A stretch of DNA of 64,000 nt, taken from Rhizobium sp. CFBP 8762. GTDB taxonomy: Bacteria; Pseudomonadota; Alphaproteobacteria; Rhizobiales; Rhizobiaceae. The notes under the pieces were generated by a model, which searched no databases, was not told the DNA's origin, and worked only from the letters and a program-made list of their open reading frames with translations. The position numbers and the translations under genes were made by a program. Shown here piece after piece: positions 43,128-52,185 of the stretch. The stretch's first letter is position 1. Every line of letters starts with the position of its first letter. Where the stretch lies: assembly GCF_014841565.1 (NCBI RefSeq), contig NZ_JACYUD010000004.1:296659-360658 (forward strand), given 5' to 3'.

Positions 43128-43976
43128 ATGGCCTCACGTCTCGTCTTGCGTATTCAGGAGCGCTACCAGCGGCTGACAACCGGTGAGCAGAAGCTTGCCC
43201 AACTCATTCTGGAGCGCGAGGACGATATCCTGACGCATTCGGCAACAGAAATTGCCGAGATGGCCGGCGTGTCAAAGGCCACAGCCGCCCGCTTTTTCCA
43301 GCATCTGGGCTATGCGGATTTCAATGAGGTCAAATTGCAGGCGCGCGAGGAGCGCAATCGCACCGAACCCTACGGCTACTCGGTCACGCAGTCCGATCAG
43401 GTGGCCCTTGGCCGCAGCATTGGCGCGCATCTGGAACTGGAACTGAAGAACCTGACCAAGACGTTCGAGGAGATGCGGTCGGACACCGTCCGGCAGGCGG
43501 CCGAGCTGATTGGCGCTGCACCAAAGGTGTGGATTCTGGGCCTTGGCACGGAGGAGGGCGTTGCGCGCTACGCGCGGCTGGTGTTTTCGCGCCTCAGACA
43601 CAGTGTGATGATTCTTGGCATCAATCAGGGATCCTGGGCGGAAGATCTGGCCATGACCGGGCCAAAGGATGTGCTGCTGCTTGTCACTTTGCCGCCGCAT
43701 CAAGCGGTTCTGAAGCCGATATTGAGCCATGCGGCAACCAGCCGCCTCAATGTCATCACCATCACCGACCGCACAACGATGCTGGAAGCACAGCGCTACT
43801 CGCATGTTGTGCTACCCTGCCATGTGGCCAGTTTCGCGCTCGGTCCCTCCCACACCGCCGTGCTCAGCACGGTCAGGCTTCTGGCATTGACCTATGCCGC
43901 CCATGCCGGTCGCTCCGCACAGCAGAGGGCCGAAATCATTGCGGCAATCCATGAGGAACTGGGAGACGTGGACTGA
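43128..43976 (+). CDS. MurR/RpiR family transcriptional regulator
   Basis: A 282-residue regulator: N-terminal RpiR helix-turn-helix (LTHSATEIAEMAGVSKATAA, residues ~39-58) and a C-terminal SIS domain (KVWILGLGTEEGVARYARLV, DVLLLVTLPPHQ). SIS domains bind phosphosugars. Other RpiR members control purine, pyrimidine or cofactor genes. It is divergent from the thiamin-type importer operon with an obvious repeat element between, and most likely represses it. Confidence 0.85.
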   Translation: MASRLVLRIQERYQRLTTGEQKLAQLILEREDDILTHSATEIAEMAGVSKATAARFFQHLGYADFNEVKLQAREERNRTEPYGYSVTQSDQVALGRSIGAHLELELKNLTKTFEEMRSDTVRQAAELIGAAPKVWILGLGTEEGVARYARLVFSRLRHSVMILGINQGSWAEDLAMTGPKDVLLLVTLPPHQAVLKPILSHAATSRLNVITITDRTTMLEAQRYSHVVLPCHVASFALGPSHTAVLSTVRLLALTYAAHAGRSAQQRAEIIAAIHEELGDVD

Positions 43977-44017
43977 AGGCACGTTGATGGCGACCGGTGA
44001 AGCGTCGCGTCATGACT

Positions 44018-44422
44018 TCAATCGTACAGGTAATGGCTCGCCCACTGTGATTTCGATACTTTCTGCCCGATGGTGTAGACCAGCGACTGGGCATCCAGAT
44101 GCCGTGGCCCTGTTTTGCATTCATAGGCCAGATGATACCATTCACCGCGACTGCGAAACACCGCGCCCGGCGCCTTGATCACGTTGTCTTCGGCTGTGGG
44201 TGCCTTGAACGTATAGGCGATGACCTTGTCGACGCTGAACGCTTTCTGCTCGCGATTGATCCGGTCCATGACCTCGGTATCACAGGTTTGCTCCAGCCGA
44301 GTGTCGGGATCGAGCCGCATCAACTGCTGGTTCAGGCGGGCGTCATCCAGAGCCAGCGCTGTGGATGGTCCGAAAACCATGAGACTTACAACCGTGATCG
44401 ACATGTGAGATGCGAACGACAT
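44018..44422 (-). CDS. DUF930 domain-containing secreted protein
   Basis: A 134-residue protein with a signal peptide (SITVVSLMVFGPSTALAL, cleavage after ALA) and a mature part matching the Rhizobiales-restricted DUF930 pattern: RLDPDTRLEQTCDTEVMDRI, FKAPTAEDNVIKAPGAVFRS and WYHLAYECKTG. Two conserved cysteines (in QTCDTE and YECKTG) could form a disulfide in the periplasm. Function unknown. It converges with the RpiR gene and marks the end of the GC-rich core before the AT-richer section. Confidence 0.65.
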   Translation of the reverse strand: MSFASHMSITVVSLMVFGPSTALALDDARLNQQLMRLDPDTRLEQTCDTEVMDRINREQKAFSVDKVIAYTFKAPTAEDNVIKAPGAVFRSRGEWYHLAYECKTGPRHLDAQSLVYTIGQKVSKSQWASHYLYD

Positions 44423-45071
44423 TGACGGTCCTTTCGATCAAAAAGCGCTCCGAATCCGGATGTCGCTTTCTGCTGTTTGTCAAACTTACAGGCAGTCACC
44501 CAAGGTGAACCGCTGATGCAGCTGGTACGCATTTTTTAATCGCGCGTTGATGATTTATCTTAGGTGGTGATATCATCATAAAGGGATTTTTGACTAAACT
44601 AATCAATTTTGAGTATCAACTTTGCAGTTGGGTTGGATCGATTCTTTTATATACTGCTCATTAACCATAACCGGTCTCAGGCTCTGCCTTGCTTCTGAAG
44701 ACAGTCGATACTTGATTGTGATTCAAGGGCAAGGCGCTGTATACTAGCGCCGATAGTGACGCTGATATCGGCATCTACCAACTCGGATAGAGCAGTTTTA
44801 CCGAAACGAGTCCAGCAAGGCGATGAACGCTGCACGACAACAAGCCGCAAGTATTGGCAGCACAGTCCAAAATTGGTTGCGGGTATTGCTAATGCGAATT
44901 ACCAATTAGGCAGTTACCAACATGATCTTCAAAATCTTGGGCCGCGTTGGCGTCTGGAAATCTCAATCAAGCGATAGTAGAAATCGAGACATTTTTGTGG
45001 ATCAAACAAACACCTATACGCGCAAACGATCGCTTTGCCGCAATACGCGAGTATGCTCCAACTCACGTTCA
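44423..45071. other. AT-richer gap without recognisable gene
   Basis: About 650 bases of lower GC content. The only structure I see is a short inverted repeat GGCGCT (44733-44738)/AGCGCC (44746-44751). Short open frames here lack ribosome-binding sites and family resemblance. The change in composition marks the start of the acquired-looking section. Confidence 0.5.
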
Positions 45072-45530
45072 ATGATGAAAAATGTAATCTACTTTGTTTC
45101 TTTTTTTACGATAGGTACGGCTGCGTTCTCAGCGGAAGTCGACCGTAAATATTTGGGAGAATGGGTTCCTACCTCAACAACGTCGATATCGATTACAGGA
45201 CCCATAAGCGTGAAGGCCAATCAAATTATTTTTAATGGCCTTCACGAAATGAAAATCTCCTACAGACGTCAGCGTGAAATAATGACTTTCTCTTATGCTC
45301 AACACACTGTTGATGAGTTTTTTATCGATGGACCGGCTGTCATCGAAGGTCTGAGAGGAAATTCTTTAAAAGAAGAGCGTGAAAATATTATTCTGTTGCG
45401 AACAGAGGGATTGAATAGGCTTGTCGTCTATTTCTGCAATCAGGAAACATTAGACAAAATGGGAACGGAAGAGGTTGTTGGATGCTCTTCCTATGGATAC
45501 GAGCGGAAAAACCTCGGTCACGTAAGTTAG
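45072..45530 (+). CDS. Hypothetical secreted protein
   Basis: A 152-residue protein from ATG 45072. It opens with a signal peptide (MMKNVIYFVSFFTIGTAAFS, cleavage near FSA-EV) followed by a beta-rich mature part (YLGEWVPTSTTSISITGPIS) resembling small lipocalin-like or YkgJ-type secreted proteins only in general form. Two cysteines near the C-terminus (YFCNQE, VGCSSY). Its codon use is AT-richer than the operons to the left. I do not recognise a family. The frame could extend upstream, but that part looks non-coding. Confidence 0.5.
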   Translation: MMKNVIYFVSFFTIGTAAFSAEVDRKYLGEWVPTSTTSISITGPISVKANQIIFNGLHEMKISYRRQREIMTFSYAQHTVDEFFIDGPAVIEGLRGNSLKEERENIILLRTEGLNRLVVYFCNQETLDKMGTEEVVGCSSYGYERKNLGHVS

Positions 45531-45594
45531 GGCAAGTTTCGTATCCTGATCGGTCAATTGCGCAAACAGCATCTTCTGCGCGCCTTGGTATTGT

Positions 45595-46295
45595 TCAGGC
45601 CTTAGGAAATCCGGTAGGGTCGGCGTGTATCGTGTTTATCAGCCGCCGACGGGTCTTGACCTCGCAGCCGTCTTTTGGAGCCTTCGATGAAGGCGGTCTG
45701 GAGCGGCTTGTTATGCCCCTTGCTAATCCGGTTTTACTCAAGAGTAACCTGCAGACCGGAAAGGGAGCTATTGGCGACGAGTGCCACGCATTCTCTGGTG
45801 CAATCGTCGACGACCGTCGAAATTTGAAAACTGCGACCATCGGTCAATTGATCCAATACAAAGTTCAGCGGTCAACGATCATTGGCGGCAAGCGCGATCA
45901 ACATCGGCGCTCAGGTGCCTATCGCCGACTTATGCCCGCCAAGCTTGCGCGCCGTTAGCTTTTCCTCCCGATATAGCCGGAAGAGCCGCTTGGGGGTTCA
46001 CAAAGTGGTCCTCGCGTCTGAGCAGCACATGAAGGCGCCGATATCCAAAGCAGCGGCGTTCATGCGCCAGCGCCTTCATACGCTCACTCAGGTCATGGTC
46101 ATCGCTGCGTCTGGTGTAGCAGATTCTCATTCGAAAAAGCCCTTGGCTTTACACGCCTGCCGTTAGCTCATCTGGTGATCATCTAACAAATGCACGACAG
46201 ATTTTCGCCCTGCTGCCTTTTATATGTGGATGCTAGCAACGCTGATGCCATCCTTGCGACAAAGCTCCGAGACCGGCGTGCCAGCCTCGTGCTAT
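45595..46295 (-). pseudogene. Decayed IS3-family transposase (orfA/orfB remnant)
   Basis: On the reverse strand, 46291-46229 reads HEAGTPVSELCRKDGISVAS, the helix-turn-helix of IS3-family OrfA. Further on, 46130-45960 gives ERMKALAHERRCFGYRRLHV and, after a frameshift, RLYREEKLTARKLG, typical of OrfB. Around 45790-45730 STVVDDCTRECVALVANSSL is the DDE-domain block, and 45690-45640 gives NKPLQTAFIEGSKRRL. Several in-frame stops, frameshifts and a missing orfA/orfB junction show that the element is dead. No terminal repeats were found. The IS51/IS407-like branch is a guess. Confidence 0.75.
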
Positions 46296-46340
46296 TCACG
46301 CCGCGTCATCAGCTGGTCGCTGCAAAGCAGGCAGACTAAA

Positions 46341-46619
46341 AATGTCGTACTAAGGGCGTCGTGGACGCGCAATACGAAGGGCGAAGTTGCTATGATCCAA
46401 TGGGACCAAGCTTAGTTCCGCAGCATGGACTGGAATTCGTTCCTAACGCACCACAATGTGGTTCATTCGATGAGCCGACGGGGCAGCTGCCATGACAACG
46501 CTGCGGCTTAGAGCTTCTTCAACCCTTTGAAGCGGGACGCTGTCACCCGTCGAGTCAACAATAAGCAGGAAACATAACCCGAAGGTTTCTACGAAACGCG
46601 GGGCTATTCACCGGCGTAA
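46341..46619 (+). pseudogene. Second decayed IS3-family orfB fragment, opposite strand
   Basis: In one forward frame the peptide reads KGEVAMIQWDQA-stop-FRSMDWNSFLTHHNVVHS, then MSRRGSCHDNAAA-stop-SFFNPLKRD. This matches the C-terminal catalytic region of IS3-family OrfB (HSDQGSQ, SMDW, SMSRRGNCHDNA, ESFFN-LKRER). In-frame stops at 46413, at about 46491 and at 46575 inactivate it. Its sequence type differs from the neighbour at 45595-46295, so two separate insertions occurred here, next to the type I secretion locus. Confidence 0.75.
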
Positions 46620-46984
46620 CTCACACGCGGCCGTGACCAGCAATGTCGAGGTTAAAAAAGGGGTGGAGGGGGAGGGTAGAGTGCTCTCTTTCGCCGTTAA
46701 TACAAAAGGTAGGCGGCTGTTGGCTCAGGCGACGGCGTGACTCCGGTTTGAGCGGTTACGGAAGATCATTTCGATTGACCAACCTCAAAAGAGGCAATGC
46801 TCATCAGTTGATGACGGGTGGGATGGGGCCAGGTAGCCTTGCACTCTAAAACGTAACAGCCATCAATTTATATATAATAACATTCGTAAAATCTAATTTA
46901 TGTGCTATTTATGGCGATGTCTGGTTTAAAGTTTTTTTGAAAGTTAATAATGAGTGATTTTCAAATTAAATCTGTGATTGTGCC
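46620..46984. other. AT-rich spacer before the type I secretion genes
   Basis: No gene is recognised. The last 125 bases are strongly AT-rich (a TTTATATATAATAA run near 46867-46880) and probably hold the promoter of the exporter gene, but no clear -35/-10 pair with correct spacing can be chosen. No Shine-Dalgarno is seen before the exporter ATG. Confidence 0.45.
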
Positions 46985-49171
46985 ATGCACAAGGAACTGA
47001 GATTATTCCATCAGTCGTCGGAAGAGCGCGCTGTTTCGCCGTCGGTTTACTCTGAATCTCTGCTATCTTTTATATTGTTGGCAAAATTTCTAGGCGTGGC
47101 TGCCGATGCCTACCAAATTACACATGATTGTGGAGGTCCGGGTCAAACCCATACACTTGAAGACTTGGCGCGCATCGCAAAAAGACTGGATATTGTTGCG
47201 AAAATCAAATCGGTCAAACAGGATCGGATCGTGCACCTGCCTCTGCCCGCGCTTATGGCGTTAAGGGACGGGCAAGCGGTCATTCTGCTTAAAGTTGATG
47301 CTGATTCGAATAATTATAAATTCCTTGTCCAGCGTGGCAGCGGCGAGCGTCCGGAAATATGGTCGCTTGAAGAGTTGCATGCCAGATTCACCGGCCGTTT
47401 CCTTTTAATGACCACCCGAGAACGAATGACTGGCATTGCACGGCCTTTCGATATTAGCTGGTTTATTCCGGCGCTCGTAAAATATCGCCGACCCCTTCGC
47501 GATGTCTTGATCGGTTCTTTTTTTCTTCAACTGATGGGTCTGGTGTCTCCCATATTTTTTCAGCTAGTGATCGACAAGGTGCTTGTCCATCAGTCTTTGA
47601 CAACTCTGGATGTGCTGGCTTTTGGTCTGGCCGTCGTTCTGATTTTTGAAACGCTGCTGTCGGCTTTGCGCAATTGGCTCTTTGCCCATACAACCAACCG
47701 TGTTGATAGTGAACTTTCTTCCAACCTGTTTCGTCATCTGGTCAACCTTCCGCTTTCATATTTTGAGGCGCGTCGCGTTGGCGATAGCGTCGCAAGAGTA
47801 CGAGAGCTCGAAAATATTCGAGAGTTTTTGACATCGAATGCAGTCACCGTTGTCATAGACCTGTTTTTTACGATTGTATTTTTCGCGGTAATGTATGCCT
47901 ACAGCCCGGCATTGACGGTGGTCGTCCTTTTGTCCATTCCTTGTTACGCCGCAATATCGTTTCTTATCACCGCGCCCCTTCGCGCCCGTCTTGACGAAAA
48001 ATTTCGGCGTGGCGCGGAAAATCAGTCATTTCTCGTCGAAAGCGTAACCGGCATTGGAACCCTAAAGGCAATGGCGGTCGAGCCACGGATGCAACAGATT
48101 TGGGAGCGTCAATTCGCAGGTTACACCAGCACAGGCTTCAAAGTGGCGACACTGGCTAATTGGGGAAGCCATCTTATTCAGGTTGTCTCAAAGCTGACGA
48201 CAGTTGCTATATTGTATTTCGGGGCAAAAGCAGTCATAGCGGGCGATCTCTCTGTAGGCTCCTTGGTGGCCTTCAATATGCTTTCTGGACGTGTGGCACA
48301 ACCAATCCTGCGCTTGTCGCAACTTTGGCAGGATTTTCAACAAGTACGTATTTCCGTGGATCGGTTGGGCGACGTCTTGAATGCTCCAGCGGAGCTTAAC
48401 CAAAAATCCAACAGGGCGACTCTTCCACCGGTTCAAGGCGCAATTACCTTCGATAAAGTACGTTTTCGGTATCGTCCTGATGCGCCCGAGGCATTGAGGG
48501 GTGTCACTCTATCTATTGCGGCCGGGGAAGTGCTGGGCGTTGTTGGGCCGTCAGGTTCGGGAAAATCGACTCTCACAAAATTGGTACAACGACTGTACGT
48601 TCCCGAACAAGGACGTGTCCTCGTTGATGGCATTGATTTGGCGCTTGTCGATCCTGCATGGCTCCGCCGCCAGATCGGCGTAGTTCTTCAGGAAAATATT
48701 TTGTTTAACCGGCCAGTGAGCGAAAACATTGCTCTGACAGACCCCACTATGCCAATGGAGCGGGTGATTGAAGCGGCCAAACTTGCTGGCGCCCATGAGT
48801 TTATACTGGAACTATCGCACGGCTACGATACGGTAATCGATGAACGTGGCGGAAACCTTTCCGGTGGCCAGCGTCAGCGCATCGCAATTGCCCGCGCATT
48901 GGTTGGAAACCCGCGTATTCTGATTCTGGACGAAGCAACCAGTGCCCTGGATGCCGAAAGTGAAGAGATTATTCAGCACAACCTTGGCAGCATGGCTACG
49001 GGACGAACGGTCATTATCATAGCCCATCGTCTATCTGCGGTCCGCCAGTGTGATCGTATTGTTACCGTAGAGGCTGGCGAGATCACCGAGTCTGGAACGC
49101 ATGACACGCTGCTGCGGTCTGGTAAGCGTTACGCCCAGCTTTACGCCAAGCAAATGGGAATCCGCCCATGA
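46985..49171 (+). CDS. Type I secretion ABC transporter/ATPase (HlyB/RtxB-like)
   Basis: A 728-residue exporter. Residues ~15-140 form a C39 peptidase-like domain without the catalytic cysteine at the usual position, so it binds substrate and does not cleave leaders, as in HlyB. The transmembrane domain spans ~160-450 (SFFLQLMGLVSPIFFQLVID and others). The ATPase has Walker A GPSGSGKST (~520), signature LSGGQRQRIAIARALV (~625) and Walker B ILILDEATSALD (~645). It pairs with the HlyD-like gene, whose start overlaps its stop (ATGA). The outer-membrane TolC partner is not in the window. The cargo is almost surely the giant RTX protein downstream. Confidence 0.88.
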   Translation: MHKELRLFHQSSEERAVSPSVYSESLLSFILLAKFLGVAADAYQITHDCGGPGQTHTLEDLARIAKRLDIVAKIKSVKQDRIVHLPLPALMALRDGQAVILLKVDADSNNYKFLVQRGSGERPEIWSLEELHARFTGRFLLMTTRERMTGIARPFDISWFIPALVKYRRPLRDVLIGSFFLQLMGLVSPIFFQLVIDKVLVHQSLTTLDVLAFGLAVVLIFETLLSALRNWLFAHTTNRVDSELSSNLFRHLVNLPLSYFEARRVGDSVARVRELENIREFLTSNAVTVVIDLFFTIVFFAVMYAYSPALTVVVLLSIPCYAAISFLITAPLRARLDEKFRRGAENQSFLVESVTGIGTLKAMAVEPRMQQIWERQFAGYTSTGFKVATLANWGSHLIQVVSKLTTVAILYFGAKAVIAGDLSVGSLVAFNMLSGRVAQPILRLSQLWQDFQQVRISVDRLGDVLNAPAELNQKSNRATLPPVQGAITFDKVRFRYRPDAPEALRGVTLSIAAGEVLGVVGPSGSGKSTLTKLVQRLYVPEQGRVLVDGIDLALVDPAWLRRQIGVVLQENILFNRPVSENIALTDPTMPMERVIEAAKLAGAHEFILELSHGYDTVIDERGGNLSGGQRQRIAIARALVGNPRILILDEATSALDAESEEIIQHNLGSMATGRTVIIIAHRLSAVRQCDRIVTVEAGEITESGTHDTLLRSGKRYAQLYAKQMGIRP

Positions 49172-50628
49172 TACGGTGGTTGGCTGATCGATTATCCATA
49201 CTCTCTCGGCATATTGCAATTCTAAGAACCAGCTGGCGTGTGCAAAATGACCTAGATCGCGTGAAACCACCACGCTCGGATCATGAGTTTCTCCCCGCTG
49301 CACTCGAGATTATGGAAAAGCCGCCGAGCCCCGGTCTTCGCATGTTGCTTCTCATGATTTGCGGTTTCTTCACGCTAGCTATCGCATGGTCGATTATCGG
49401 TAAGGTCGACGTGGTGGCTGTTGCAAGCGGCAAAATTATCCCTTCAGGAAAAGTCAAGACTGTTCAGCCAATGGAAATTGGCTCGATCAGGGCAATTCAT
49501 GTCGAAAACGGCCAGCACGTCAAGGAAGGCCAAATACTCGTCGAAATCGACCCAACATTAGCCGCCGCAGATGAAGAGCAGGCACGCAAGACGCTTTTTG
49601 CCGCTACTTTGCTTAAGGCCCGAAACGCAGCCATTCTTGCCTATATGGACGGACGTGCACTGGTTTTGTCGGTTCCTGAAGACATACCGGCTGCGATGGT
49701 GGCGACCGAGAAGCGCTTTGTGTGGGCCAGCATTGCTGAGTATGAGGCAAAGCGCACCAGCCTGCGCAAGCAGATCGCCCAGCAGGTGGCAGGACTTGCT
49801 TCCACATCGGTTGAAATCCACAAACTCAGGCAAACTCTACCTTTGGTACGCGACCAGTTCGAGTCTCGCCAGGTATTGACCGGTCAGGGGCATTATGCGC
49901 GGCTCAGACTTCTTGAAAACGAGCAACTGCTCATCGAGCACACGCAGAATATTAACGTCAGGATGGCCGAGGAAACGAAAGGGCGAGCGGCAATAGAGAC
50001 GCTGGAAGCCGACATGCAGGCGTTGCGCGAAACCTTCACCCGCACTGCTGTGGAAGGCTTGTCCGAGGCGACCGAAAAAGAGCAGATCGCAAGTGAGGAA
50101 CTGCGCAAAACCACCCGAAGGCTTGAAATGTTGCAGCTTCGCGCGCCTGTATCCGGTACGGTGCAGCAGTTGGCTGTAGCCACAATCGGTGGTGTGGTTC
50201 AACCGGCACAACCCTTGATGACCATAGTCCCTGACGGAACGGAACTTGAGGTAGAGGCGCAGGTCTTGAACAAAGACATAGGTTTTATACGGGAAGGACA
50301 ACATGTTCGCGTTAAACTGGAGGCGTTCCCGTTTACTGATTATGGCCTTGTCCCCGGTATTGTGTCCAGCATCAGCAGAGATGCAATCGACTTGTCGCAG
50401 TCTGATGCCCCGCAGCAAGACGAAAAAGGACGTCCGGTACGGCCAGGCTTGGTTTATGCCGCTCGCATACGGCTGCAATCCACCAGCATCAATATAGGAG
50501 TTACAAAAGTCCCACTGAGCCCTGGTCTGTCGGTGCAGGCGGAGATTAAAACAGGCGAACGGCGCATTATCCGCTACCTGCTATCGCCTATCAGTCAAGC
50601 GTTTGATGAGGCCGGGCGAGAGCGGTAA
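49168..50628 (+). CDS. HlyD family type I secretion membrane fusion protein
   Basis: A 486-residue adaptor. One membrane segment near residues 53-72 (RMLLLMICGFFTLAIAWSII) is followed by a lipoyl-type half (GSIRAIHVENGQHVKEGQIL), a long alpha-helical coiled-coil region (~120-320), the second lipoyl half (LQLRAPVSGTVQQLAVATIG) and a beta-barrel end. This is the HlyD layout linking the inner-membrane ABC exporter to TolC. It overlaps the exporter gene by four bases. Confidence 0.88.
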   Translation: MIRWLADRLSILSRHIAILRTSWRVQNDLDRVKPPRSDHEFLPAALEIMEKPPSPGLRMLLLMICGFFTLAIAWSIIGKVDVVAVASGKIIPSGKVKTVQPMEIGSIRAIHVENGQHVKEGQILVEIDPTLAAADEEQARKTLFAATLLKARNAAILAYMDGRALVLSVPEDIPAAMVATEKRFVWASIAEYEAKRTSLRKQIAQQVAGLASTSVEIHKLRQTLPLVRDQFESRQVLTGQGHYARLRLLENEQLLIEHTQNINVRMAEETKGRAAIETLEADMQALRETFTRTAVEGLSEATEKEQIASEELRKTTRRLEMLQLRAPVSGTVQQLAVATIGGVVQPAQPLMTIVPDGTELEVEAQVLNKDIGFIREGQHVRVKLEAFPFTDYGLVPGIVSSISRDAIDLSQSDAPQQDEKGRPVRPGLVYAARIRLQSTSINIGVTKVPLSPGLSVQAEIKTGERRIIRYLLSPISQAFDEAGRER

Positions 50629-50849
50629 GCTGCGCAAGACTGTTAACAACAGATCGAGGTGGTATAAAGATTCAACGCGACGAAGAAACTGCTTGAACTT
50701 TCGTAAATGCTAATATCTTCTATCTAAGAGGGCATAGTCGAAGCAACCGTGGGTCGCATTCCTGATCCGCTGGTGTGTTTACGCTGACGTCGCTAGAAGC
50801 GGTGTTACCTCGCCAAAGTATCAATGAAAATAACAGGATGAGGTTGATA

Positions 50850-51458
50850 ATGGACGAGACCATCGTGGAACCAACAGAAACCCCGGAACTGCCTGTCATC
50901 AACGGCACGGCTCAGGCCGCAGATCAGGTTCCACTTGATCCGGCAGTTGTTGCACAGATCGCTGCATTCCGGACTCGGCTACAGGCCAATATTGGGGAAG
51001 TGGTGCTCTCCATGCTGAATTTGCCGCGCTACAAACATCAGTCGCTTGCTGATGTTATGCACCTCGTCGTTGACCCCATGCTGCGCGACCGTGTTTCCAT
51101 TGCCAAATCAGGTGGTGAAGGCAAGGTGGAAGAAACAGCAGGCATTGCCATTTGGGCCAGTGTTTCAGAAGAGGTCGATGCCAAGATTCGCGAGCAGGTA
51201 AAAGCACGTTTGTTTCCGGTGCGGCTGAAGGCCGAAGATTGGGCAAGTGGTGATATCCATTGGCTGCTGGATGTGATTGCGCCGACGCAGAAAGTGGCGA
51301 CGGCGGTTCTCGCCAACTTCAGTCAGGTTGTGAAAGATAAAACCCTACGCATTCATCCCCTTGTTACTCAACTTGTTGACCCGGCCGTGCTGGAAAAAAT
51401 GCGGGTTCCTGCAACGCCGGAACCTGCAAATTTGGAAAAGCCTATTCTTAATTCATAA
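50850..51458 (+). CDS. RTX toxin-activating lysine acyltransferase (HlyC-like)
   Basis: A 202-residue protein from ATG 50850, six bases after GATGAGG; ATGs or other starts up to 50775 lack a good site. Residues ~50-200 follow the HlyC pattern: YKHQSLADV (His63, aligning with catalytic His23 of E. coli HlyC), AIWASVSEEVDAKIREQ, and EDWASGDIHWLLDVIAPTQ (Asp141, aligning with Asp92). HlyC proteins take acyl groups from acyl carrier protein and place them on lysines of pro-RTX toxins in the cytoplasm. An N-terminal extension of ~45 acidic residues is unusual. Position between HlyD and the toxin genes supports the call. Confidence 0.75.
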   Translation: MDETIVEPTETPELPVINGTAQAADQVPLDPAVVAQIAAFRTRLQANIGEVVLSMLNLPRYKHQSLADVMHLVVDPMLRDRVSIAKSGGEGKVEETAGIAIWASVSEEVDAKIREQVKARLFPVRLKAEDWASGDIHWLLDVIAPTQKVATAVLANFSQVVKDKTLRIHPLVTQLVDPAVLEKMRVPATPEPANLEKPILNS

Positions 51459-51521
51459 GGCCAACGTCTCATATGGGAGCGCATAGCGGCGTCCTATACG
51501 ATACATGACGAACCAGAAACT

Positions 51522-51549
51522 CAAAGCGTGAAGATAGCTACACGCTTTG
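51522..51549 (+). terminator. Hairpin downstream of the hlyC-like gene
   Basis: CAAAGCGTG (51522-51530) pairs perfectly with CACGCTTTG (51541-51549) around a ten-base loop, 63 bases after the acyltransferase stop. No T-run follows, so it is only a candidate transcription end between the secretion genes and the toxin/immunity genes. Confidence 0.4.
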
Positions 51550-52185
51550 GGTTAGCAGCGAGCGCTTGGGCGGTTCCGATAGATGGAAAAGACGCTTTTG
51601 TTAGCGCTGCCAACAAATCTTCAGAGTAGAAATCTGTGTCTTTCAGAAACGTGAACTCGTCTGTTTCAAAACACAGTCAGACGTAACGGCAGCTTGGACC
51701 ATACCGTGTGATACGCTCTGCAAGCGTGCGGTTAACGGCCCTGCGCACGCTCTGATTATAAGCGCTCCGATACGCAAACTTAGCTCCAAAGCTGCACGGT
51801 CTTGGAACACATCTTCATTGCCGCATAAATCACAGTCGTATCGCAAAGCCAAACCACTTGTTTGCAACTGGTGCCGGGACATGCCTAATATTATGTGGTT
51901 CTAAGATTTGCGCAAACAAGCTGCGTACGAGCCCATTCCCAAATAAAATTAATTTCAACTTAAAGACGAATACTGCTTGCATTCTTTGTATTAGTGATAT
52001 CTTGTGGATGACAATTAGGGATTGTTTCGCTGTGTGTCGTTCCGTTTCGGCGAGCGTGTGTGTGGAACTTGCTGAAAGCACGGTGTGAAGCTGTCAGACG
52101 TTTGCATCGAAAATTGAGAGAATGCGGTGGGTGAATCAGGCATGATGCATCGGGTAACACATTCCATCAAATTCAGGAGACACAC
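51550..52185. other. Intergenic region before the immunity/toxin genes
   Basis: About 640 bases with no recognised gene. Open frames on both strands around 51630-52080 are short and match nothing I know. The region should contain the promoter of the DUF1629-like and RTX genes, but I cannot pick a convincing -35/-10 pair. AGGAG at 52175-52179 is the ribosome-binding site of the next gene. Confidence 0.4.

Noticed and set aside
46985-47410. Active C39 peptidase (bacteriocin-type exporter)
   Set aside because: The catalytic cysteine is missing at the expected N-terminal position, so it is a C39-like domain of the HlyB type.
51643-52081. Two reverse-strand open frames of ~80 codons in the gap before the immunity gene
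   Set aside because: No ribosome-binding sites, no resemblance to known families, overlapping each other.
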